From: Lamellibrachia satsuma
Lineage: Eukaryota; Annelida; Polychaeta; Sabellida; Siboglinidae
NCBI GenBank assembly: GCA_033239005.1
Contig: BSQZ01000009.1
Coordinates: 7,742,252 to 7,806,251, forward strand
DNA: 64,000 nt
Reading direction: 5' to 3'
How positions within the stretch are numbered: the stretch's first letter is position 1; each line of letters starts with the position of its first letter. Shown piece by piece: positions 1-12,809 of this stretch. Under the pieces are notes generated by a model. The model saw nothing but the letters and a program-made list of their open reading frames with translations. It was not told where the DNA came from and made no database searches. A program made the translations under genes and the position numbers.

Positions 1-120
1 AAATCACTTACTGATTAAGCCAACTTAAAACGAAGGAACAAATGCTTCTATAAAAATCATATCTGTATTCCCAACAGCAAGATTGTTAGCCTTGTAGTAT
101 CACAGCAAAACTTGTAGTTT

Positions 121-143
121 TGGATGGCAATCTTGTTAAAAGC
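121..143 (+). mobile_element. Possible terminal scrap of the same LINE
   Basis: tggatggcaatcttgttaaa matches the last 20 or so bases of the LINE tail with one deletion. Too short to be certain. Confidence 0.3.
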
Positions 144-279
144 ACTTATTGTTATTTTTTTATTATTTATTTATCATGTTTGTTAGGGAAAAAAATATTT
201 CTGTGTCAAAAAATAAATTAACACAACTTTCCAGAAGCAGGTTGGAAGAATATTTCCTGTGGGAAGACTGCAGGCTCAC

Positions 280-441
280 CTTCTTCCCGGCTGATGCCTG
301 GCTTGTACCAATACTTGGAGGTATCTCGCACAAACCTCGGGGTAGAGTGAAACACCTCAACTCCATCTGTAACAGAAGAGGATCTCTGTGACATCACTGG
401 ACCACTGTAGTACCTTCCCAGTACATCATCTCTGTAGTGCC
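280..441 (-). CDS. TNS: Tensin coding block 24: start of SH2 domain
   Basis: 162 bases, phase 1-1; acceptor cttacttaagcacag, donor GTGAGC. Encodes [68 protein letters not shown] is the invariant start of the tensin SH2 domain. The rest of SH2, with its phosphotyrosine-binding Arg, is beyond the left edge. Confidence 0.96.
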
Positions 442-3400
442 CTGTGCTTAAGTAAGACATGGAAAAAGTCACAATTGCCAATATTAAAAAGAAAAATATT
501 GACTACGAAACTATTCATAACAACAACTCAAATTAATAATTAAATTTATCTAACATAATTATTAATAATGTTGCCTTTAATGATTACACATACAACTGAT
601 GCAAACTCAGAATGTTTTCTTGCACAGAGGGATTTGACACTGATTGATTTTGAGCATTTACCTCCATCCCTACCTAAGTAGGGTTCACTCAATCACCACA
701 GTCAGCACCTGGGGTATGTTACTGTCATTTTGACCTGTCATATCAGTGTAGGTTCAATCAACATTTTCAAAAGAACAGACAGTAACTGGGACATAAATAG
801 CCTATAATAAGTGGATGTACACTTACTCTTGGGTTTATTCTTAGCAAAGACCACTTGTTATTTATTATCATATGATATTTAGGTGTGGTGCTAATTGTTG
901 ATATTTGGTTGTGGTACTCATTTATGATTCCGTAACTAATTTCTTGTATTTAAAATTTCGATCAGTGTTTATACTAAGAATATTTGTTACATAGCAAAAC
1001 CAATGACTTACACTTTATGTTAACGTAGAATGATATATCATTATTTATAATATTAGTGTTAGTTAGTTAACAAAGTGTAATAACCGTATATAACTGTCAT
1101 GGTGGCCTGTATGCTACAATTGTCATGTACTATAACTTACCCACTTACACCACTATCTCGCCCCGGTATCACTGGTAACCAGACATTTTGGTAAAGGACA
1201 ATTTGGCCCTGGAGAGTTGGACCACAGAAATTTCGGCAATAGGACGCTTTGGCAATAGGACATTTTGGTAATTGTACATTCTGATAATAGGACGTTTTGG
1301 CAAAAGGATGTTTTGGCAATAAGGACATTTTGGTACAACCATTGAAAATAATATGGTACAACCATTCTGTTACCAAAATGTCCTATGGCCATAACATCCT
1401 ACTGCCAAGATATGTTATTGCCAAAATGTATGAAATCCAACTTACTGTCCAGGGCCAAGGTGTCCTACATTCAACTCACCCCACTATCAACAACCAGAAC
1501 TCTCTCTACCTCCTCAACCCAACATCTCACCCCACCGCTAAGAACCCTGTTTACCTCTTCATCCCACTACCACATAATTTCATATACCCACCACTAAGGA
1601 CCCCCCTCAGCTTCCTCACTCAGCTGTAATAGTACTCACATCAACGCATACACAACAAATCAATATCTCAAGTTACACATAAGTCACACATTCACAGTAA
1701 GATTGGAAGGCTATAAATGTATATATGGGAGTGCCACTAATTGTAGCAAGCCCATCAGACCCACATATAGCTAGCTAGCAGGAGGGCCAAATCTGTGCCA
1801 CAGCTATTTCTGCTATCAGTGTACCACTTGACTTGTACAACCCAACAGCTGCTAGGCCAGTTAGCAGACTGCTCATGTAACATTAGCTAGGTTATCCTTC
1901 TAACCTCACAGGAAGTCAACATGCATGCATATTGAATCAGCATCTTCAAGTAAACACTTTAATCACATATAGCGTATCATGTTGAGCTTTGCAATTTAAC
2001 ATGGAAAATCTGTAACAATTAATCAAAACCCTTTTCCATTTCAGCCACTAGTGAAGTCAACAGTTAATTTATACTCTCAAGCGCTCTTGAACCATATTTT
2101 CATACAAGAGCAGTCATGTGTCATTTATCTTCAATAATAAATTTTCTTCTGTAATCCATATTACATTTACTTATATTTTCAATGTTTCAGAACAAAAGTG
2201 TGCAGATAAACAAAAGATTACTGTGAACTGAAACTTATTAAACAAATTATAAAAAAACAATTCCTAATCCTACATTTCAGTAGCACAAAAAATGTGCTAT
2301 GTGGCTCATTCAACACAAGTTTACTTGATACAACAATGCATATAGTATACTTTACCAGGAATATTTGACACCAGAAAATCTGACAGTTAAACTTTGCGAA
2401 AAATGTCACCAAACATGACAATCACTTGCTTTCAGGGTGTCTGCATAAAACCTCGATAGCTATGATAAAAATTTAGATGAAACACTAATTTTACTATGGC
2501 GTATTTTAGCCTGTTCAACTCTATGAAAAATCCATTTAATTACATTTTATAATATTATGTGCTGTTGAAACATCCTAGTTTACCTTTTTATGCATAGAAT
2601 AAATGTTTAACCAATGTTTAACCAATGTTTAACCAAGCAGCTGTGAGATTCTGCAGATGTCTTTGTATATAATGTCTGCACCTGGCAGGTGAATTGAATT
2701 GAAAGAACTCATGAATAGAAAGGCCTGTGTCCGCATAAGCTCCTGTGTCACATGCTACAAGCATTAAGTTACATCAAATAAAGTAATATAGAGCTGAATA
2801 ATCAGGGGCAATATAATGTTGTCCATATTGCACATTAACATTATATGGCAACAATATCTGCAGGTGTGAATATATTAATGTTGAATAATAAAAGCAAGGT
2901 ATTTTGATGGCATTGTGTGTAACCAAATATACTGGATATATAAAGTAAATATGTTCCTAACTAAATACATTTATGCACACATTCAACAAGGTATTTTATT
3001 TAAATAGTCCAAGTCATGTATGTCAAGTCTGTCAACTGCACAGCTCTGATACATGTTCCTAGACAAGTGTTTCGATCTTGAAATGAGTATTTCTTAGACA
3101 ACCAGTCTATAAGAGAGCATTCCTTCAATCTCCAAACCTTAAGTAGGAACTCTAAAATCACCTGAATCTTGGGCTAACCCTGTCCAAATCTACACTATAA
3201 AGTAGTTTGTGGCTATGTCTATCTGTATGTCTGTTCCCCACCAGTTCCACGTGTGTGGGGCTGAAATTGTTGGGGATGGTTTGTACATTAAAAAATCCCC
3301 CCCCCCCGGGAATACTTGATATGTTATTTGTGCTACTGTGAAGGCTATTCCATAGGGTGTAATCCTAAATTCAGCTGATATCTTAGACACCTCCTGCTGC

Positions 3401-5481
3401 AGAATTTCATTCCTTCAGTAGATCCACTGCAATAGCAGCCATGTCTGATCAGTGTCAAGCCTGGACACATCACACATACGCCTTTTTAACCAATGTGCAG
3501 TTTTCTCACAGAGTCTTATTCCCATGTGACTGCACTGTCTTGTAAACACACCCACAATACCACAGACATCAACTTAACCTTTGCTATCAGATCTACCCCA
3601 GTGGGTGACTGAAGGGGTAATTGAACTGAAGGAGGGGCCTCTGGGTCTTTTTTACTACTACTACACCCACATAAATGGTTGGGTCATTATTTATGACATA
3701 GGCGCAAAGTGCACTAAACGGGTGCTTTAACGAAAGAAAAAATCATGACTAGAAAGTTTGTGGGGAGGGGCCCCAGGGGGAGGGTACATTCTCTGTTTAA
3801 AACCTTTCATTTATCCCTGGACTGACAACTTAGCATGCTCTGGTGGACCAGTTGAATTGTTGAGTCACATACTGGACACATGAGCTGTTATAGATAGAGT
3901 CCATATCATGTTACACATTAACCCCCTCTGTGTGGGGTCTTTTATTGTGTCTTCAAGGTTACATTTTCAACATGTCACACATTGGACAATTAAACTGCAC
4001 TAAAATGTTATGAAACCACTGGTTGGGCTGTTGTACTGGATGAGATGTTGCACTATACCACTGGGTGGGCTGTTGTACTGGATGGGATGTTGTACTGTAC
4101 CACTGGGTGGGGCGGTGTACTGGATGAGATGTTGTACTGTACCACTGGGTGGGTTGGTGTAGTGGGTGGAGTTGTACTTTTCATAATACACCACGCTATA
4201 CATCATGTCTTGGCTGGAACCATTGCACCTTATCTAAGTGCAAACAGTAACCGATGCATGGTGCACGTAACAACCCTGTACTTCACTTCATTGTCAACAA
4301 CTATGTACTGGTACATGTGCTTGACAAGGATGTCCTGTTGAGAATCACTGGAGTTACATATGGTTGTGTATTGAACACATGGTTGCATATTGGACACAAG
4401 GATACGTATTGGACATAAGGTTGTGTATTGGACACAAGATTGTGTATTGGACACAAGATTGTGTATTGGACACAAGATTGTGTATTGGACACAAGATTGT
4501 GTATTGGAACACAAGGTTGTGTATTGTACCTTGTCAACTGCTACTGGAGTACACAGTTAGTTGCCAACAACTACTGGGGCACACTTGCAAATGGTTAACA
4601 CATGGGCTCAATAGAAATCTATTTCCCACCTCCCTCCCACCCTCCCTACACCCACCTGCACTCCCACCAAGGCTGTACTGCCTCCTGTATCCTGGTGACG
4701 TGGGAGATGTGACGGTCACCAGGTCATCCAGAGCTGACTCCAGATCCAGACTGAATCCGTTTAAATCCCCCATGGCTATACCGTCACTGTCCCATAGTCT
4801 ACTAACTGACAGACAGCGAATCCCTTCCACACTGGTGGGGCCAATGCAGCTGGTGTTGACCACACCGTCCACTAGCTGTGTCCACTGAATACTGTGTCCA
4901 CTACACTCAGTGCACATTTGCCATGGCTAGATCCAATTCACTGTCCGAGATTGTCACTGTGTCACTGAGTCCACGGCCGTCAATGGTACAAAATCCACGA
5001 GTTAGTAAATACTTCCACGAGCAGATAAGTGCCACCATCAACAGAAGCCCCACATGGCTAGTACATACTGCAGGTTCCCACACTAGTCACACAGTAACAC
5101 CAATGTAACAGCACAGCCTCCAGTGTAACATGCTGAGGTCAGCCGGCAACTGTTGCCTACACTAACACAAGACAGAGAGCTAAGTGTGACTAGCAGGCAG
5201 CCTCTAAGTCAAGCATCTGTCACTCCACCACTGGCTGTAAAACTAGCTGACCTAGAGAAAAACTCCAGTGTGATAAGTGTTGAGATCAGCCAGCTATGAC
5301 TGAAGGCACTGTAGCCTGGCCAGGACATGACAGCCAACTGGCGCCTTCACACTGGGCTGTGCTGCTTTACAAGTGGGCTAATGAAGAACTAACTAGGCAC
5401 ACAACAGGGTAAACAAAACATCCTCATGAGGGCTAGCCTCAAGAATCTTGTTTACCTGTACTCACCAGATTCATTAGTCAA

Positions 5482-5538
<57 letters not shown>

Positions 5539-8500
5539 TGTGTGTGTATTTAGTCCTCAAATACTTGGACTCAATTCTCCCTTTAATATGAGATTCAGAC
5601 ATTATCAGGGTGTGTTATCGTATCGACAGAGAAATCCAGTTGTCAACACAAATAGACAGAACGAGCATTTATGCCTAAACTGCCTGCAGTAATGTTCCTG
5701 TGTATAGGCTCTGTAATGTGTCTGATCATTGCATTTGCATTCATTTAGAGCCTTATCTCGTGACATTTTGCCCATATCATAATGTAGATGTACAGCCGTA
5801 CATTGGAAAGGTATGTGCTTCTCTATAACCTTTTGTTTAAAGATTCCATACTAACCGTTCACGCCAAAAGTTTGACAAATCGATCAAAGGTGTCACGTTG
5901 TTGACCGTCTTGGTCATGAGACCCACAAGAGTTGTAATTTGCTTAATTTATTTACTTATTTTATATTTACTTGTGTTACTAAAATGAGATGTCACTGATT
6001 GTGAAGCTGCCTTTTCCATTTCCTCCACTGGATCTGGTTCACTTTCCAGCATGAAATGCATTAAAACAAATATTTCTTTGATTTTTTCAAAGATCAATCC
6101 TTATATAAAAACAGCCGCGGCTACAAATACAGAATTTAAGGTATGTCTAAATTTAGAAGTTTCCCTGTTATCTTTGGAGTAGGTAGAACTTTATTCTCAT
6201 AGTGATTTGTTTTTCATTTTTCTTAATGATCATGGTAAAAAGTTGGAACAGACAGAAAATAAATTTGAATTAACATTATAATGAACAAAGAACACAATCG
6301 TGCATTTTTCTGTTTTACTGTTACCTAATGCCTGTATTTTCTATTTGAGGATAAAAGGTTTAGATTACATAAACAAGGCAGTCAAAGCTAGGGTATGTGG
6401 GTATATTTCAATAAATCATATTCAACTGTAGGTAAGCCAGAATTTGGATAAAAACAAAACTACAGAACGAAATATAAGAATGTTATACATGTCTCATTTA
6501 TCCGTTCTCAGATTATTCGTTTTCTTCAGTAATCTGCATGTTTTTGTGTGGAAATAATCGCTATATACTAATCTGCAATCTTTGTTAATCCATCTAAAAT
6601 CCCTGGGAACCAAAGTATGGGGATGAATGAGAAATAACTGTAATGTCATAACAATTGTGTACATAGCAATTTTAAACTTTGCTAGTGCAAAAGTAACACT
6701 AATAGGAGATGATTGGAAATGATTAGAGAAACTCCCAGTAGTGACTATGCTTAGAAGCAACAACTTTTGTTTATTTTACAGATAAGATAGAGTCACAGTT
6801 TGACATAAATCAACATAAGCGACTATCAAGTTCTTGACCCAATGTAGCTTAGCTTTAACCCTTTCCTGCCACTGAGTATAAGACTGTCCTGTCAAATGAT
6901 CAGCAGTTCAGAGTGAGTGAGTGAGATAACTGATTAGTTAATTGATTAGATAACTCCAACAGGAAACTTGGAAACTCAGCAGTGTTTTGTCAGCTTCCCT
7001 TGTCTAAGTTCAAAAGGCATTGAATATCCTGTTTCCTCTGTGTAAGCAGAGGAACTCTATATGCCTTGCACACTTGTGGGTATTTACCTATGTGTACTTA
7101 CAAAGTTACAAATTATGTGCACCTGACCTCACCACTTAATACAGTGTTAACCTGTGCAGAAATTAATGCATGGAATGCTAGGAAGAACGCTACATGGGAC
7201 ATTGACATTACAACCGTAACCGCCAAGTTATCCGACAGATTCGCTGCTGTGTAGGTGCTTTAAGAGCAAGTTTCAAATGTCCTAAACTTGGTCTTTATCA
7301 ACTGCATCTCTTTGAGACTTGGACGCGATGACAGCAGACAATATCTCAAGAAGAGATAGCTGCAGCAAAAAAGACTATTGAAAATGAACACCAGTCTTCC
7401 ATCTAATCAGGATGGCTACCATATTGTGACCCACTTGCTAAGAAAACCCTGCTGTAACTTAAACGGTTCTGAAATCTGACCCTCTGTCATCAGTGCAGTC
7501 AACAGATAACTTGTCAGAGTAGAATTTCAAGAAACTATTTGTCTGATCCAACCCCTGACCTAGACACTATACAGTTTTCATGGGCCAAAATCTATATCTA
7601 AATCTTTTTTCCAGAAAGATGATAAATAGAAATTCACCACATTGCAATCTGCACTATTGCCTGTCAATGGTATTTTACATTCTTACTGTTATGCCAACAA
7701 ATAAAACTCCATCCACACAACGCCATTTTGAAAATTAAATCATGTCTGACAATGTGTCATAACACAATGTCCTAGACCTTGATACGGAGGACATATTTGA
7801 TCATTGTGGTAGTGTTGAGTGCCGCATGGACTGTGTATAAATGCATGTATGCACATACATGTATGTGCACGCATGTATGTGCATGCACACACTTTAATTT
7901 GGGCAGCCTCCGTGTGCATTCATTGCCAAATTAAAACTGCTTCCTCAACTGATTTAGCCTATCACAGAGCACTCTCCCATGACATAGATGTCTTCATAAC
8001 AGGTCACTGTGGAAGGAGTTGATCCCTGTGTACACTTCTGCCGAGATAACAGGGTAACTCAGTTCTTAACCATTTTTTAACATGCCAACATTTCCCTGGA
8101 TACCACCTTATCTAATCCCCACTGAGAGCAGCAAGTACTTCCAGAAACTTCTATGAATGTTCCCTATTTATTTTCTATCACCTTATGGTTCAGTTTGTGA
8201 AAGTCGCTGAACAATATCTCTTTCAGGGAAATGTTTATTGGACTATCAATGTCATAATTTGTAGAATCAATTAACTTTCTAGTGTTCACCTAGTGGATAA
8301 ACATGGAACCAGTAGTATTGAATTTCCAAACCTTGGTTGGTGGCGTGACTGTCAAGCATAGTCACGTTTGGTAGATTCAGCATATTACATTTGGGGACAA
8401 TTACATTGCAATTGGAATTGAAATGCCAAGTCCAATTCTGGAAATGTAATTTGTGTTTTGTTTTTAAAACTAATTGGAATTGGTGAAAATGTAATTGGTG

Positions 8501-9746
8501 TTTTTAAAACAAATTGGAATTGGTGAACATGTGATTAGTGTTTTTAAAACTAATTGGAATTGGTGAAAATGTAATTGGTGTTTTTAAAACTAATTTGAAT
8601 CGGTGAAAATGTAACTGGTGTTTTTAAAACTAATTGGAATTGGTGAAACTGTAATTGGTGTTTTTAAAGCTAATTGGAATTTGCAAAAATGTAATTGGTG
8701 TTTTTAAAACTAATTTGAATTGGTGAAAATGTAATTGGTATTTTCAATTACGTTTTCAATTACATCATGCAACTTTTTAATTCAAATTATAGGTACAAAT
8801 AATTAATAAAATATATGTCGCATACATCATAATACCATATTCGTTTGCCATCATGTACCATTAATTGGTTTGTAATTGGAATTGGAATTAATAATAATGC
8901 ATTTGACCCCAAGTCTGGAGGTAGATGGAACCATAATTTCACAAGTCTGAGTTTATGTGTGCCATACATATGGTAATCTCCATTACATATGAGCCCTCAC
9001 TAAACCATGCCAGGCAGGTATTTTCTGTTAACCCACAACGTGCCATGGATGGCATAATCTTTAGCTGTGCCACAAGGGCTGAATACTGATTAACAAAAAA
9101 ACCATAGTAGCAGTAACTGTTTTATCTTTTCACCATAACTTAATACCATCTGACTGATTACTGAACTGCTGAGAGGCAACTTGATGACAATCAGTGCCTA
9201 GACAGTAAACAAGAAACACAATTTCAGGAGTTCCTTGCAGGTTTCCAAGAAATACGAACTGTAAATGCATGAGCTGCAGAATTCCTGGAATAACAGCAGC
9301 TGTATGTACCTATTATAGGTAAGTCAACACTCCATGAGGTCACGTCTCTAAATCACAGGCAAAGGGTACAAGTTGCCATGGCAACATATACCCCTTATAT
9401 AAGCTTGCTAAGAGGTCCCTTAGTACTAGAATTGGGAATCATATTAACTTATTAAGAATAAGTAACACAATTTACCATTTTAGGCAACATTTTCATGAAA
9501 ATTATGTTATGTTATATAATTCACTCATCAAGAGTTCAACTATCACGTATTTATAACTATTTGCATATAAAATATTTTATACAATCATGTTTATACGTTC
9601 TTCAGTAGTGTGTTTCTTCAATAATCTGCCTGTTTTTGCTTGTGAACAATCTCGATACACTATATTTGTTTCCTTTATTCCACATTTCAACAATCCACAA
9701 GCTTCTTTAATCCAACCAAAATCTTAGGAAACCAAAGCAGGCGTGT

Positions 9747-9836
<90 letters not shown>

Positions 9837-10821
9837 GTATATGTAACATATACTTTGAGCTCACAAATATATGTCCGAAATGTCCCCCCCCGCGGACGTC
9901 CATGAACCAAAGTGATAAACGAGACATGACTGTATATGAAGTCATTAAAACAAGTGTCGGGACACAACTAGCGTCCCCTGTCAGAACAACACCAGAAACA
10001 AACAACTTGGGACTAAAGGTTGAGTTCTCAGATATACGGAGTATTCCTGTTAATGACAAGCCCCAGACAGCCCCCCCACCTGTAGCTAATCAATGAAGTG
10101 ACATGGAAGCAACTGCCAACTGGCTACAAACACGTTGACACCCCTGTGTGACATCATCAGATGCCACATCAAAGACAGCTTTCTTGGAAAGTTAAATAGA
10201 ACTTAGACTGACATCCCCCACAGTCTCAGACACATGATGGATCCGAGACTGGGGGCTACATGATGGGCAGGATAGACATAGACAAATGACGTCATTTGAT
10301 ATGTTTGCTACGTCATTTCCATATGTTTATGACGTCACTGCGATATGTTTGTGACGTCACTGCAGCGCATGAAACCGACTGATTTCGAAATTGGTCGTAA
10401 AAATATTTTTTTATTTGTTAATTATATTTTCCGAAAGGGGTTATTTGCTTATGTAGATGTATGTGTTTGCAGTCAGTTTCAAGTCACCAAGTCATGTTAC
10501 AAGTACACAGTGCTTGGCAGTTTTATGATTTTAAATTATAAAAAATTCCATAGAAAAATTCTGTTGCCATAAATAATTTTTTTACAAATGCACTGCAAAT
10601 TAATGTCTTTTGTTGTTTCCAACACAAAACTAAAACAACAGAGACCATAATGATGACACATTGTGCAAGACTTAAGGTGCCAACTACCTAAGAGTTATTT
10701 TGGGATGTTCACAACACATTTTTTAAAACACTGACCATGGCGCATCTCTGGAAAATATCAGTGTGCCACAATACAGCCTACCCAGAACATTGTATAATGT
10801 TATATTTCCTATTATATATTT

Positions 10822-10863
<42 letters not shown>

Positions 10864-12777
10864 CATAGTATTAATCACACTAATATATAGATGGAATTGT
10901 GTGAGATTGTCAATGGAAGTACAAGTAATTTGTACAAATCTTTTGCCGTGGGCTGAAACAATCGTATATCTAGGCCAATGCATGTTCAATCGCGTTCGAA
11001 GTTATTAAATGGTCAGATCAGCCAATTTTTGCTTTCTGATGCTAACATTGTGATTTCTGTTTAACACTAATAAGTGTTGTTGTTGGTACGATGCATTCTT
11101 TGCTGAAACACTAATTGTTTAACTATTTGCGTTGTTGTCGTTGTCGTGGATACATCAATGTTCCCACTCTCTAATTTAAAGAACAAAATTACATATTGTA
11201 TTTCTGTCGTCAATTGATCCATGATGCACTGTGTTTGATTAGCGATCAAAACATGACTTTCCGGCCAATTTTTTAGTTGCTTTGAAAGCAATATCACTTT
11301 TACTGCATACAGTAAAAGTGATATTGTTTGACAAGACTGTCTCGGATGAAAATTACTATTAAAAATACGCAAAAAAATTTACGACACTGACCTGTGATGG
11401 AAGAGAAACTGCCACGACGGGACTGGCCGAAGTAGACGCTTGGTGAACTCTGACCTGTCATCACGTACTGGGAAGACATCTGGCCACGAAATGTGCCTCC
11501 TGGTGACAAACTGCAACAACAACATTATTCTGAACAACAGTAGACTCATCACTTGACTTATTAAATCTTGCTAAATCACTAGTATATTGGTGCTGTGGAG
11601 CCGATTCATCACCAAAACCAAGTCGACTGTGGCGCCTTCATCAACTGATTTGCTCTGCTGAACTACACGTCTGTATCTTAATTTATCTACATTGTTTCTC
11701 AAGTATAATTATACAATTAATCATGTGTGACATTTTTGCAATTTCTTACAACATAAAATGATGATTCTTTAATTATATTAAAGTTTTAATAATGACATAG
11801 TTGTAAGTAATTTTTTTGGGATTTCCCACATAACAACGACACAATGATCCTGTAGTAACTATGTTCCTTTTGTCCCTACCACGTATATAAAATGGTATAA
11901 TTTATTGACAACATAGACAACATCATTGAGATAATCAACAGACATGTGCTGCTACCTGGTGCCTACTTGCAGCAACAACCAAATAACACAGGAATTGAAC
12001 TGACTGCACGTTTATATTTAACATACCTGCCCATGGAATTGGGACTTTTCGGCAGGCCTGGAGAGAGCATCCTCGGACTAGTATCCACGGTCAATGTCCC
12101 AGAATCCACTGGGAAGCCGTTCTGTATCACAGCGCCCCCTTGCTGTTGCTGGCCATACTGGACGACCCTCGTATGTTTAGTTACGGTCTGGTACTGCTGT
12201 TGTTGCTGCTGCTGCTGTTGCTGCTGCTGCTGTAGTAGCTGCTGTTGCTGTAACTGTTGCTGTATCTGCTGCTGTTGCTGTTGCTGCTGCAGTTGTTGCT
12301 GCTGCAGTTGAATCATTTGCTGCTTCTGCTGTTCTGCTAGCAGCTGCTGCTGTACACCCGTCTGCACACCGCCTTGTACACCTTGCTGTGTGGTGTACTG
12401 TTGTACATGTACTTGCTGTACATTCTGTGCACCAGATGGCTGTACAACAGTGACAGTCGGCTCCATTGCCTGTATACTGCCTGTCTGCTGCTGCACCACA
12501 CGTGTCTGTTGTTGTACACCAGTCTGTACACCACCGTATGACTGTTGTACACCCGCCTGTTGTACAGGGAATGCGCCTGTTTGCTGTACAGTGGGTACAA
12601 TGCCCGTCTGTGTCTCGACCGTAGACTGTGTGCCATGTGCTCCGACCTGCATCGCGCCCCCCACAGTCTGGCCCCCCACAGTCTGACCCCTGGTCAGTGT
12701 TGATGACCCCTGGCCAGTCTGGGCCGCCCCTGACTGCTGGTTTGAGAACGTCTGGTACGATGTCTGCTGGGTGCTAA

Positions 12778-12809
<32 letters not shown>

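Noticed and set aside
6855..6880. ttaaccctttcctgccactg, resembling a piggyBac left end
   Set aside because: No matching right end with TTAA was found nearby.
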